64,000 nucleotides of DNA from Anderseniella sp963700735. Lineage in GTDB: Bacteria > Pseudomonadota > Alphaproteobacteria > Rhizobiales > Aestuariivirgaceae. Shown one piece after another: positions 38,171-46,922 of this stretch. Made by a program: the position numbers and the translations under genes. The notes under the pieces were generated by a model. That model made no database searches. It had not been told where the DNA came from and saw only the letters and a list, made by a program, of their open reading frames with translations. The first letter of the stretch is position 1. Each line of letters begins with the position of its first letter. The stretch is from assembly GCA_963700735.1 (NCBI GenBank), contig CAVOYR010000004.1:1-64000 (forward strand), in the 5' to 3' direction.

Positions 38171-39159
38171 GCGCTGAAGCGCTCCACGGCGGCGGCAATG
38201 GCGGCAAACATGGCACCCGCTGTCGGCGAGATGTGCCGGGCGCGCAGGCAGGCATGCACCAGTTCCGGTTCATGGCGCACGTGCGCCTCGACACCTGCCG
38301 CCATCAGCTGTCCGGCATAATCGAAGCAGTCATCGCGCAACGGGTCCCACTCGCACGCCACCAGAAAGGCGGCAGGCAGGCCCGTGTAGCCGGTCTCGCG
38401 CAGGGGTGCGCGGAATTTGATTGAGCGAACCTCCGGCGGCGCATCGCCCATGTACCAGCCGTCATAGGCCTGCATGTCCGCCGTGGTCAGGCCCGGTGCG
38501 TTTGCCCGGCTGACATAGGATCCGCGCGTCATGTCGCCGCCCAGCGTGGGGTACACCAGCACCTGGCCAGATGGCAGGGCCTCGCCGTCATCACGGCGTT
38601 TCAGGCATACGGCAGCGGCAAGGTTGCCACCGGCTGAATCGCCCGCGATCACGGTGCGGTTCGCATCGATGCCGAACTGGGCAGCCTCGCGGAGAATGTG
38701 CTCCACCGCTGCGGCACTGTCATCGAAAGCGGCCGGAAACCGGTGCTCCGGTGCCAGCCGGTAGTCGACCGCGATGACGGTTACCCGTGCCATTTCCGCC
38801 AGCCCGCAACAGATGTCATCGTGGCTGTCGAGGCCCCCCAGCACGTAGCCGCCACCATGCAAGTAGATCAGCCCGGCGCCGTCGCGGCGATTGGCGGGGG
38901 CATAGTGCCTCAACGCAATTTCGCCGCCGGGCCCCGGGCAGCTGGTATCGCTCACCGCCATTCCCGCAGGCCGGCCGGCATGGAAGGCGCGGCACATGCC
39001 GTCATAGCGCGCGCGCATCTGTTGCAGGGTGAGATCAACCGCGTCATCTGGAAAGTGCGCTGCCGACAATGCGAGAAATTCAACGATGCCCGGCTCATCC
39101 GGGCCAGGGCGCGGGTCGTCACGAACAGTTGTCACATTGCCATGACAATGTTTTCCCAT
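38167..39159 (-). CDS. Alpha/beta hydrolase, hormone-sensitive-lipase family
   Basis: Encodes 330 residues. The HSL-family oxyanion motif is IYLHGGGYVLGGLDSHD and the nucleophile elbow is VIAGDSAGGNLAAAV; the acid and histidine are in CEWDPLRDD and HEPELVHACL. Cytoplasmic esterase acting on short acyl esters; exact substrate unknown. The ATG at 39159 follows AAGGGA at good spacing. It is translationally coupled with the following CocE-type hydrolase (ATGA overlap), suggesting a small hydrolytic operon. Its start overlaps the start of the divergent phoR gene. Confidence 0.87.
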   Translation of the reverse strand: MGKHCHGNVTTVRDDPRPGPDEPGIVEFLALSAAHFPDDAVDLTLQQMRARYDGMCRAFHAGRPAGMAVSDTSCPGPGGEIALRHYAPANRRDGAGLIYLHGGGYVLGGLDSHDDICCGLAEMARVTVIAVDYRLAPEHRFPAAFDDSAAAVEHILREAAQFGIDANRTVIAGDSAGGNLAAAVCLKRRDDGEALPSGQVLVYPTLGGDMTRGSYVSRANAPGLTTADMQAYDGWYMGDAPPEVRSIKFRAPLRETGYTGLPAAFLVACEWDPLRDDCFDYAGQLMAAGVEAHVRHEPELVHACLRARHISPTAGAMFAAIAAAVERFSA

Positions 39160-39160
39160 C

Positions 39161-40327
39161 ATGATTCCCTTTATGATCTGGAACAGACAGCCCCCGCCAC
39201 CTGAGCAAGGTGACACGCGCGCCGATGATGCGGCGGGCAACGCCCGGCTGCAACCTCAAATCGCAGGGCTGCCGGGCGCGCTGATCGAGGCAATTCCAGA
39301 CCCGTTCATCATCGTTGATGAAGCAGGCGTGATTGTTGCTGCCAACCAGGCGACGATGCAGTTGTTCAGTTCGCTGATGCCGGGCGATCACCTGTCTGAA
39401 CACGCGCGCGCGCCACTGCTGCTGGAAACCGTCGAGGAAGTCATCGACACGCACGTCCCGCGCCGCATTGACTATGAGCGCCGCACCGGCGGCGGCCGCC
39501 GCTTCGAGGCATGGATCGCGCCGCTTGCCGTTGCTGGCGAGGATGGCTCAACGGCTGCCCGCAAGGGTGCGGTCGCCAGCATCCTGCTGCGCGACCTGAC
39601 AGCCCAGCAGAACCTTGAGCGCATGCGCACCGACTTCGTGGCCAACGCCAGTCATGAACTTCGCACGCCGCTGGCCTCGATGACTGGCTACATCGAGACA
39701 CTGCAAGGGCCTGCCCGCGCCGACGAGGTGGCCCGCGAGCGCTTCCTGGGCCGCATGCTGGAACAGGCCCACCGCATGCGCCGCCTGATCGACGACCTGC
39801 TGTCGCTGTCGCGGGTCGAGATGAATGTTCACCGCGCACCGTCGGACATTGTCGATCTGGGCGACATCGCCCGGTTTGCCGCGGAAGCCCTGGGCATCCA
39901 GGCGCGCGCCGAAGGCTGCGCCGTGCGGGTTGCGGCAACCGGACCGGCACCCGTGAAGGGTGACCGGGACGAACTGATCCAGGTGCTGCAGAACCTGATC
40001 GAGAACGCCCTGAAGTATGGCGCCTCTGGCGAGGGCATCGACGTGACGGTAGCGGCCGATGACGCGCGCAAGCGCATCACTGTCGCGGTGCGGGATTATG
40101 GCAGTGGAATCGCGGCGGAACACCTGCCCCGGCTGACCGAAAGGTTCTACCGCGTCAACGCCCAGGAAAGCCGCTCTCGCGGTGGCACGGGCCTCGGCCT
40201 GTCGATCGTCAAACATATCCTGCTGCGCCATCAGGCCGATCTGTCCATCGAGTCCCGGCCCGGCAAGGGAAGCACCTTCACAATTCGCTTCCCCGCCACG
40301 CAGGCTGTCCGCAAGGCGGCGGAATAA
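39161..40327 (+). CDS. phoR: Phosphate-regulon sensor kinase PhoR
   Basis: A 388-residue histidine kinase that phosphorylates PhoB when phosphate is low. It has a PAS domain (LIEAIPDPFIIVDEAGVIVA near residue 45), H-box FVANASHELRTPLASMTGYI (His near 164), N-box NLIENALKYG, G1 DYGSGIA and G2 GGTGLGLSIVKHI. The position before pstSCAB-phoU-phoB and the PhoR-type H-box fix the identity. Oddly, no transmembrane segment is visible: the N-terminus is proline- and charge-rich, whereas PhoR is normally membrane-anchored. A later ATG (39173) is also possible. The start overlaps that of the divergent hydrolase, which leaves little promoter space. Confidence 0.9.
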   Translation: MIPFMIWNRQPPPPEQGDTRADDAAGNARLQPQIAGLPGALIEAIPDPFIIVDEAGVIVAANQATMQLFSSLMPGDHLSEHARAPLLLETVEEVIDTHVPRRIDYERRTGGGRRFEAWIAPLAVAGEDGSTAARKGAVASILLRDLTAQQNLERMRTDFVANASHELRTPLASMTGYIETLQGPARADEVARERFLGRMLEQAHRMRRLIDDLLSLSRVEMNVHRAPSDIVDLGDIARFAAEALGIQARAEGCAVRVAATGPAPVKGDRDELIQVLQNLIENALKYGASGEGIDVTVAADDARKRITVAVRDYGSGIAAEHLPRLTERFYRVNAQESRSRGGTGLGLSIVKHILLRHQADLSIESRPGKGSTFTIRFPATQAVRKAAE

Positions 40328-40350
40328 TCCATAATTTTCAATAACTTGAA

Positions 40351-40379
40351 TTGTCACAGTCATGTCATGTGAATGTCAC
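40351..40379 (+). promoter_or_regulatory. Triple Pho box upstream of pstS
   Basis: Three heptamers, TTGTCAC (40351-40357), ATGTCAT (40362-40368) and ATGTCAC (40373-40379), repeat at exact 11-base intervals, matching the PhoB box pattern CTGTCAT-N4-CTGTCAT. It lies between phoR and pstS, 132 bases before the pstS ATG, so PhoB should activate pstSCAB-phoU-phoB in phosphate limitation. Confidence 0.88.
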
Positions 40380-40511
40380 ATTATCTTGTGGTGGGCACGA
40401 TAGCTGTACCCCCGTTCGCAGCCGGAATGCACGAACGTCAGGGCTTGGCCCGGCTGCATTCCGCATTCAGTCCACTTACCGGGGCAGCAAGCCCCTACAG
40501 GGAAAGTCATC

Positions 40512-41549
40512 ATGATCACACGCAGTTTCCTCCTGGCGACCGTCGCCATCGCGTCGCTGGCAACCGCCGGCACTGCAGTACAGGCCCGCGACAACGTCCA
40601 GATCTCTGGTTCGTCGACCGTTCTGCCTTACGCCACCATTGTTGCTGAAGCATTCGGTGAAAACTTCAAGTTCCCGACGCCGGTCGTGGAAGGTGGCGGT
40701 TCGGGCGCTGGCCGCAAGAAGTTGTGCGAAGGCGTTGGTGCAAACACCATCGACATTGCCAACTCGTCCTCGCGTATCAAGCAGTCGGACATCGATGCTT
40801 GCGCCGCAAACGGCGTGACCGAAATCATGGAAGTCCGTTTCGGCTATGACGGCATTGTTTTCGCTTCGGACATCAACGGTCCGGAATTCGCGCTGACCCC
40901 GGCCGACGTGCACGCCGCACTTGCTGCCAAGGTCGTCAAGGATGGCAAGCTGGTCGATAACACCGCCAAGACCTGGGCCGACGTCAACCCGTCTCTGCCG
41001 GCTCAGGATATCCTGGCCTTTGTTCCGGGTACCAAGCACGGCACCCGCGAAGTCTTCGACGAGAAGGTTCTGATCGCCGGTTGCGAAGCCAACGGCACAG
41101 CTGAAGCTCACAAGGCTGCTGGCGCCGAGAAAACAGACAAGGCTTGCATGGCGCTGCGTACCGATGGCGTCTCGGTTGACATCGACGGCGACTACACCGA
41201 AACGCTCGCTCGCGTTGACGCCAACAAGAACGGCGTTGGCATCTTCGGTCTGTCCTTCTACCAGAACAACACCGACAAGCTCCGCGTCGCCACGATGAGC
41301 GGTGTTGTGCCGACCACCGAATCGATCGCCAAGGGCGAGTACCCGGTCTCCCGTCCGCTGTACTTCTACGTCAAGAAGGCCCACATCGGCGTGATCCCCG
41401 GCCTGAAGGAGTACATCACGTTCTTCCTGTCGGACGACATGGCTGGCCCGAACGGCCCGCTCGCTGCCTACGGTCTGGTCTCTGACCCGGATCTGGCTGC
41501 TACCCAGAAGATGATTGAAGCTGAGGCCCCGATGGGTCCGCTGAACTAA
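40512..41549 (+). CDS. pstS: Phosphate ABC transporter binding protein PstS
   Basis: Periplasmic high-affinity phosphate-binding protein of 345 residues. The signal peptide (MITRSFLLATVAIASLATAG, cleavage about VQARD) is followed by the phosphate-binding VQISGSSTVLPYATIVAEAF and GGGSGAGRKKLCEG. Other ligand parts are ANSSSRIKQSD and PGTKHGTREVFDEK. The size and the phosphate-binding loops distinguish it from other PBP-like proteins. It is preceded by a Pho box and followed by a strong hairpin before pstC, consistent with excess production over the permease. Codon use is strongly biased, as expected for a highly expressed gene. Confidence 0.96.
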   Translation: MITRSFLLATVAIASLATAGTAVQARDNVQISGSSTVLPYATIVAEAFGENFKFPTPVVEGGGSGAGRKKLCEGVGANTIDIANSSSRIKQSDIDACAANGVTEIMEVRFGYDGIVFASDINGPEFALTPADVHAALAAKVVKDGKLVDNTAKTWADVNPSLPAQDILAFVPGTKHGTREVFDEKVLIAGCEANGTAEAHKAAGAEKTDKACMALRTDGVSVDIDGDYTETLARVDANKNGVGIFGLSFYQNNTDKLRVATMSGVVPTTESIAKGEYPVSRPLYFYVKKAHIGVIPGLKEYITFFLSDDMAGPNGPLAAYGLVSDPDLAATQKMIEAEAPMGPLN

Positions 41550-41563
41550 GCTGAAACCGTCTT

Positions 41564-41585
41564 GGAGGGTGCCCTGGCACCCTCC
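41564..41585 (+). terminator. Intercistronic hairpin between pstS and pstC
   Basis: A 10-bp inverted repeat GGAGGGTGCC/GGCACCCTCC with almost no loop lies just after the pstS stop and is followed by an AT-rich stretch without a clean T run. It is probably a partial terminator or stabilising 3' end for the pstS message. Confidence 0.8.
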
Positions 41586-41638
41586 AATTCCATTTATTCC
41601 TTTGTTGCCTGCGGGCATCACCTGAAAGCGGATTTCCC

Positions 41639-43099
41639 ATGAGCGTCGGCCTTCTTTGTCTGATCGTCCTCATTGTTTCGACAATCGCCTTCTTCGCGGC
41701 GCGCACTCGCGCCATGAAGAGTGCCGGCGGAAATTCGCGGCTCCTTCATTCGCTGCCGTCCTATTACGGACAGGCAGCCTTTCTCTTTGCCGCCGTGCCG
41801 GCCTTTCTGCTGCTTGCGGCCTGGCTCCTGATACAGGGGCCGGTGATAGAGGCCAGGATCATCGGTCAGCTTGACCCTGCGGTCGCGGCCAATGCCAATG
41901 CTGCGAAGCTTACGATGAGCGATGTGCGCCGGATCGCTGACGGCCTGGACGCCATGCAGCAACGATACAACATGACGAACGAGGATCTGGCCTCGATGCG
42001 GGCTGACCTGACAGACGTTCGTGGTCGCCTGGCCGAGGTCGGCGTTGCACTTGGTAGCGAAACGAAACCCGAAGTGTTCGAGGCCGCCAAGTCCTATCGC
42101 ATAGCCCAGTCGAGCAGCGCGCTGGCAATGAGCGTGGTCGTGATCCTGACTGCCCTGGCCGGTCTGGCATTTGCAGTACTGCGGACAAACCGCGATTTCC
42201 GCGCCCGCAACGTGACAGAGAGATTCATCCTGTGGCTCTTCATCGGGGCGGCTACCATCGCGATCCTGACGACCGTCGGTATCGTTCTGTCGCTCCTGTC
42301 GGAATCGATCCGGTTCTTCAGCTTGTATCCGATCACCGAGTTCTACTTCGGTACCGTGTGGAACCCGCAATTCCGTGGCGGGTCTGAACTGGGCCTGCTG
42401 CCGTTGCTCTGGGGCACCTTGTACATCAGCCTCGTGTCCATGCTGGTGGCAGTCCCACTGGGGCTGTTCACGGCAATCTACACGGCGGAATATGCGCCCC
42501 AGAACGTCCGTAACGTGGTCAAGCCGCTTATCGAGGTGATCGCAGGCATCCCCACGGTGGTGTTCGGCCTTTTCGCCCTGGTCACCGTGGGTCCGTTCCT
42601 GCGTGACTACATCGCGCTGCCGTCGGGCCTGGGAGATTCCGGGTCCTCCGTCATGACCGCAGGCCTGGTAATCGGCATCCTCAACACGCCGTTCATTTCG
42701 TCGCTGGCCGATGACATCATCACTTCGGTGCCCAACGCGATGCGCGATGGCTCCTATGGTATCGGTGCAACCAAATCGGAAACCATCCGCCAGGTGGTCC
42801 TTCCAGCCGCCTTGCCGGGGATCGTCGGCGCCGTCCTGCTGGCGGCAAGCCGCGCGATCGGTGAGACAATGATCGTGGTCATGGGCGCGGGCGCCGCAGC
42901 CAAGATGGACATGAACCCGTTCGAGGCCATGACGACCATCACCGTGAAGATCGTCAGCCAGTTGACCGGCGACCTTGCTTTCGACTCGCCCGAGACACTG
43001 GTGGCCTTTGCGCTGGGCATCACGCTCTTCGTCCTGACCCTCGGGCTCAACATCTTCGCCTTGTGGTTCGTCCGCAAGTACAAGGAGCAGTACGACTGA
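41639..43099 (+). CDS. pstC: Phosphate ABC transporter permease PstC
   Basis: Inner-membrane permease of 486 residues. The N-terminus has two extra membrane segments (residues about 1-20 and 45-65) and a predicted helical stretch near 90-145 (LDAMQQRYNMTNEDLASMRA) before a conserved core. The core has LLPLLWGTLYISLVSMLVAV, the EAA-like loop IGATKSETIRQVVLPAALPG and LAASRAIGETMIVVMGAGAA. This is longer than E. coli PstC (319 residues), and the long form is known in rhizobia. The stop overlaps the pstA ATG by one base (TGATG). Confidence 0.94.
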   Translation: MSVGLLCLIVLIVSTIAFFAARTRAMKSAGGNSRLLHSLPSYYGQAAFLFAAVPAFLLLAAWLLIQGPVIEARIIGQLDPAVAANANAAKLTMSDVRRIADGLDAMQQRYNMTNEDLASMRADLTDVRGRLAEVGVALGSETKPEVFEAAKSYRIAQSSSALAMSVVVILTALAGLAFAVLRTNRDFRARNVTERFILWLFIGAATIAILTTVGIVLSLLSESIRFFSLYPITEFYFGTVWNPQFRGGSELGLLPLLWGTLYISLVSMLVAVPLGLFTAIYTAEYAPQNVRNVVKPLIEVIAGIPTVVFGLFALVTVGPFLRDYIALPSGLGDSGSSVMTAGLVIGILNTPFISSLADDIITSVPNAMRDGSYGIGATKSETIRQVVLPAALPGIVGAVLLAASRAIGETMIVVMGAGAAAKMDMNPFEAMTTITVKIVSQLTGDLAFDSPETLVAFALGITLFVLTLGLNIFALWFVRKYKEQYD

Positions 43100-44463
43100 T
43101 GTCCGACATTTCCGACTCCCTCGAGACCGTGGTGCCGCCAATGCGGACCACCACATCCCTGCTCACGGAAACGCCGCTCACCCGTCGGCGCAACGCTGCC
43201 GAGACGCGCTTCAAGGCATACGGCATCGTCGCCATCCTGATCGCACTGCTGACACTGGCGATCATGCTGTTCACGATTTTCCGCGATGGATCATCGGCGT
43301 TCTTCCAGGGCACGCTGAGTTTCCCGGTAACCATTGACGAAACGATTGTCGACAAGAACGGCAAGCGCAATGCTGACGACATGACCAAGGTGACAACCCT
43401 CGGTTACGCGCGCATCTTGTCGAATTCGCTGGTTGCCCACCTCGCCGAAAAGGGTATCTCGGTCGAGGGCATGCCCGAAAAGGAAGTCACCGACATGATT
43501 TCCAAGGATGCACCTGCACGGTTGCGGGACAAGGTCCTGGCAGACCCCTCGCTCGTCGGTCAGACGATTACGGTCGATGCCTTCACCACAGGCCGTGTGG
43601 ATGGCTACATGAAGGGCCGTGTGACACGTGAACAGGCAGAACGCGATTCCAACGTCTCGGTCAACCAGTTGAACCTTGCCGACAAGCTGATCGATGCAGG
43701 TATCCTCGAGTCCAAGTTCAACTGGAGCTTCATCACAGCACCCGACGCATCGGACTTGCGCCCGGAAGCCGCCGGGCTCGGCATTGCATTGATAGGCACC
43801 GCCTACATGATGTTCCTGGTGCTTATCTTCACGCTCCCGCTCGGCGTGGCCGCGTCGATCTATCTTGAGGAGTTCGCACCGAGGAACTGGTTCACCGACC
43901 TGGTTGAGGTGAACATCTCGAACCTCGCGGCGGTACCGTCGATTGTCTTCGGCATTCTCGGTCTTGCGGCGTTCATCAACTTCGCCGGGTTGCCGTCGTC
44001 AGCGCCGCTGGTGGGAGCGCTCGTGATCACGCTGATGACCCTGCCGACGATCATTATCGCGACCCGCGCCGCCATCCGCGCAGTGCCGCCCTCGATCCGG
44101 GATGCAGCACTCGGGGTTGGTGCATCCAAGATGCAGACGGTGTTCCATCATGTCCTTCCCCTGGGGGCGCCCGGCATCCTGACCGGCACGATCCTGGGCC
44201 TCGCCTCGGCGCTTGGCGAAACCGGCCCTCTGCTGCTGGTCGGCATGGTCGCCTTCGTGACAAACTATCCGGCAAGCCCGCTGGAAGGCGGGTTCCTCGA
44301 CCCGGCAACGGCCCTGCCTGTGCAGGTTTATTCCTGGGCATCCCGATCCGATCCGGCCTTTATCGAGCGGTCCTCCGGAGCGATCATCGTTCTGCTGATC
44401 TTCCTGGTCTGCATGAACATCCTTGCAATCCTGCTGCGCCGCCGCTTCGAGCGGCGCTGGTAA
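43099..44463 (+). CDS. pstA: Phosphate ABC transporter permease PstA
   Basis: Second inner-membrane permease subunit, 454 residues. One membrane helix (YGIVAILIALLTLAIMLFTI) is followed by a non-membrane insertion of about 150 residues (roughly 65-220), probably periplasmic, then the conserved permease core: GTAYMMFLVLIFTLPLGVAA, EVNISNLAAVPSIVFGILGL and the EAA loop LGVGASKMQTVFHHVLPLGA. E. coli PstA is 296 residues and lacks the insertion. ATG 43099 overlaps the pstC stop. Part of pstSCAB. Confidence 0.94.
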   Translation: MSDISDSLETVVPPMRTTTSLLTETPLTRRRNAAETRFKAYGIVAILIALLTLAIMLFTIFRDGSSAFFQGTLSFPVTIDETIVDKNGKRNADDMTKVTTLGYARILSNSLVAHLAEKGISVEGMPEKEVTDMISKDAPARLRDKVLADPSLVGQTITVDAFTTGRVDGYMKGRVTREQAERDSNVSVNQLNLADKLIDAGILESKFNWSFITAPDASDLRPEAAGLGIALIGTAYMMFLVLIFTLPLGVAASIYLEEFAPRNWFTDLVEVNISNLAAVPSIVFGILGLAAFINFAGLPSSAPLVGALVITLMTLPTIIIATRAAIRAVPPSIRDAALGVGASKMQTVFHHVLPLGAPGILTGTILGLASALGETGPLLLVGMVAFVTNYPASPLEGGFLDPATALPVQVYSWASRSDPAFIERSSGAIIVLLIFLVCMNILAILLRRRFERRW

Positions 44464-44500
44464 CAGCCGCCGCAAAACCGATACTTTTTGGAGAGTAGTA

Positions 44501-45337
44501 ATGGACGCAACCGTCGCAGAGAAGCCAACCCACTTCAGGACTGTGATGACCCCGGCCCAACCGGTCATAATGCAGCAGCAACAACCAAAGATCGTCACCG
44601 AGGGGGTGACCGTTCACTACGGCGAAAAGCAGGCGATCTTTCCGCTCGACATCAAGATTCCGGACCGTGCAGTTTCGGCTTTCATCGGTCCCTCGGGTTG
44701 CGGCAAGTCCACATTCCTGCGTTGCATCAACCGCATGAACGACACCATCGCAAGCTGCCGCGTCGGTGGCCAGATCTTGCTGGACGGCGAGGACATCCAT
44801 GATCCCCGGATCGATCCAGTGCAGCTGCGCGCCAAGGTTGGCATGGTTTTCCAGAAGCCGAACCCGTTCCCCAAGTCCATCTATGACAATGTGGCCTATG
44901 GTCCGCGCATCCATGGCCTGTCCCGCAACAAGGCAGAACTGGACGAGATCGTCGAGAAATCGCTGAAGCGCGCCAGCCTTTTCGAAGAGGTCAAGGACCG
45001 CCTTGACTCGCCCGGTACCGGCCTGTCCGGTGGCCAGCAGCAGCGCCTGTGCATCGCCCGCGCCATCGCCGTCAGCCCCGAGATCATTCTCATGGACGAG
45101 CCGTGCTCGGCGCTGGACCCCATCGCGACTGCAAGGATCGAGGAGCTGATCGACGAACTGCGCGAGAACTACTGCATCGTTATCGTCACGCACTCGATGC
45201 AACAGGCCGCGCGCGTTTCGCAGATGACCGCATTCTTCCATCTCGGCACGCTTGTGGAGGTTGGTGACACCGAAGCCATCTTCACCAACCCGCAAGAGCG
45301 CCGCACCCAGGACTATATCACCGGCCGCTTCGGCTGA
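44501..45337 (+). CDS. pstB: Phosphate ABC transporter ATPase PstB
   Basis: ATP-binding subunit of 278 residues on the cytoplasmic side. Walker A GPSGCGKST, Q-loop FQKPNPFPKSIYDNVAYGPR, signature LSGGQQQRLCIARAI, Walker B IILMDEPCSALDP and the switch histidine THSMQQAARVSQ are all present. The phosphate-specific KPNPFPKSI stretch fixes the substrate class. Start ATG 44501 follows GGAGAG. A longer frame from 44423 overlaps pstA and is not family-like. Confidence 0.96.
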   Translation: MDATVAEKPTHFRTVMTPAQPVIMQQQQPKIVTEGVTVHYGEKQAIFPLDIKIPDRAVSAFIGPSGCGKSTFLRCINRMNDTIASCRVGGQILLDGEDIHDPRIDPVQLRAKVGMVFQKPNPFPKSIYDNVAYGPRIHGLSRNKAELDEIVEKSLKRASLFEEVKDRLDSPGTGLSGGQQQRLCIARAIAVSPEIILMDEPCSALDPIATARIEELIDELRENYCIVIVTHSMQQAARVSQMTAFFHLGTLVEVGDTEAIFTNPQERRTQDYITGRFG

Positions 45338-45369
45338 TCCCGCCGGTCCCCCATGAAAGGTTGAAGTTC

Positions 45370-46083
45370 ATGTCCAATCACATCGTCACCGCGTTTGATG
45401 ATGAACTGTCGGATCTGCGCAAGCTGATCGCCCAGATGGGCGGCCTTGCGGAAGACCAGTTCGGCAAGTCCATCGACGCCCTTTCGCGCTCGGACAAGGC
45501 GCTCGCCGAGCGGGTCATCGCCGCCGACGACAAGATCGACGCCGTCGAGAAGGATCTCGAGGAGCGTGCCATCAAGCTGATCGCCCGGCGTCAGCCGATG
45601 GCGACCGACCTGCGTGCCGTCATCGTGGCGATCCGCATCTCCTCCGACCTCGAACGCGTCGGTGACCTTGCCAAGAACATTGCCAAGCGCACCCTGGCGC
45701 TGGATGAACCGCTGCCACGGTCGGTCAATGCCGGCATGAAACGCATGGCTGAACTGGCCATGGAGCAGCTCTCCGACGTACTGGACGCCTACACCCGGCT
45801 CGACGTCGACAAGGCACAGGATGTCTGGGAGAAGGACAGCCGCATCGACGCGCTGTACAACTCGCTGTTCCGTGAACTGCTGACCTACATGATGGAGGAT
45901 GCGCGCACGATCTCCATGTGCACGCACCTGCTGTTCGGCGCCAAGAACATCGAGCGTATCGGCGACCACACCACCAACATCGCCGAAAACGTCATCTACC
46001 TGGTGACCGGTGACGCCCCCGTGGGCGATCGTCCGAAGCAGGACGACACCTCGACCACGGCAATCGGCGTTCCCGCCAAGTAA
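45370..46083 (+). CDS. phoU: Phosphate signalling regulator PhoU
   Basis: Encodes 237 residues of two PhoU three-helix bundles. Each has the metal-binding E/D-rich pattern: VIAADDKIDAVEKDLEERAI near residue 55 and WEKDSRIDALYNSLFRELLT near 158; the final GAKNIERIGDHTTNIAENVI is typical. PhoU inhibits PhoR when PstSCAB is saturated with phosphate. The ATG at 45370 is preferred over an in-frame TTG nine bases upstream. Lies between pstB and phoB. Confidence 0.96.
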   Translation: MSNHIVTAFDDELSDLRKLIAQMGGLAEDQFGKSIDALSRSDKALAERVIAADDKIDAVEKDLEERAIKLIARRQPMATDLRAVIVAIRISSDLERVGDLAKNIAKRTLALDEPLPRSVNAGMKRMAELAMEQLSDVLDAYTRLDVDKAQDVWEKDSRIDALYNSLFRELLTYMMEDARTISMCTHLLFGAKNIERIGDHTTNIAENVIYLVTGDAPVGDRPKQDDTSTTAIGVPAK

Positions 46084-46118
46084 ATCCGACTTCGCATCCA
46101 CCTTCCCGGTACACGCCC

Positions 46119-46823
46119 ATGCCTGCAACCGTCCTGATCGTCGAAGATGAAGACTCCATCCAGGAGCTTCTGACCTACAATTTCAAGGCCGAGGGCTTCA
46201 ATGTCCGCTGCCTCGATGGCACCGAGGATGTGGTGCGCGAGGTGGTGACGGAGATCCCCGACCTGATCGTTCTTGACTGGATGCTGCCCAACCTGTCCGG
46301 CATCGAGATTTGCCGGTCGCTCAGGGCGCGCGCCGATACCCGCGACGTCCCGATCATCATGCTGACCGCGCGCGGTGAAGAGGTAGAGCGGGTGAGGGGC
46401 CTTGCAACCGGTGCCGACGACTATGTCGTCAAGCCCTTCTCCGTGCCGGAACTTCTCGCACGCGTGAAGTCGCTGCTGCGCCGCTCAAGCCCTGAGGCAG
46501 TGTCTGACCTGCTTCGGGCAGGTGACCTGTCGCTGGACCGCCGTACCCGTCGGGTGCAGCGCAACACCAGGGACATCGACCTGTCGCCCACCGAGTTCCG
46601 CCTGCTGGAACACATGATGCAGGCGCCAGGCCGGGTGTTCACCCGTGCCCAGTTGCTCGACGCCGTCTGGGGCCGGGATGTGTACGTGGATGAACGCACC
46701 GTGGACGTTCATGTCGGTCGGTTGCGCAAGTCGATCAACCGCGCCCGTGAGACCAACCCGATCCGCACCGTGCGCGGCGTCGGCTACTCGTTTGATGAGC
46801 GCTTCGGCGCCATCAACGCCTGA
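46119..46823 (+). CDS. phoB: Phosphate-regulon response regulator PhoB
   Basis: OmpR-family response regulator of 234 residues. The receiver domain has the acidic pair IVEDEDS, the phosphoacceptor Asp in LIVLDWMLPNLSG (near residue 53) and KPFSVPEL with the conserved Lys. The winged-helix domain (SPTEFRLLEHMMQAPGRVFT ... VHVGRLRKSINRARETNPIR) binds Pho boxes. Last gene of the phoR-pstSCAB-phoU-phoB cluster, as in rhizobia, and PhoR's likely partner. Confidence 0.96.
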   Translation: MPATVLIVEDEDSIQELLTYNFKAEGFNVRCLDGTEDVVREVVTEIPDLIVLDWMLPNLSGIEICRSLRARADTRDVPIIMLTARGEEVERVRGLATGADDYVVKPFSVPELLARVKSLLRRSSPEAVSDLLRAGDLSLDRRTRRVQRNTRDIDLSPTEFRLLEHMMQAPGRVFTRAQLLDAVWGRDVYVDERTVDVHVGRLRKSINRARETNPIRTVRGVGYSFDERFGAINA

Positions 46824-46858
46824 TCGCGTACCCGCCGCCGTCCCCTCGGATCACGCAT

Positions 46859-46887
46859 GAAAAAAGGCGGCTGCATCAGCAGCCACC
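46859..46887 (-). terminator. Rho-independent terminator of gcrA
   Basis: On the minus strand GGTGGCTGC/GCAGCCGCC (9 bp, one G-U) with loop TGAT is followed by TTTTTT. It lies 36 bases after the gcrA stop and faces phoB, whose own transcript may use the opposite strand of the same hairpin less efficiently. Confidence 0.85.
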
Positions 46888-46922
46888 TTCGCTCTTGTCG
46901 CCGTCACGTCAATCGTCAGGGG

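Noticed and set aside
39129..39148. Inverted repeat TTGTCA-N8-TGACAA near the phoR start as a Pho box
   Set aside because: The half-sites are inverted, not direct repeats at 11 bases, and it lies inside the hydrolase coding start; it may be chance.
41618..43156. A 512-codon minus-strand open frame
   Set aside because: Opposite pstC; very rich in Asp, Arg, His and Gln; an antisense shadow.
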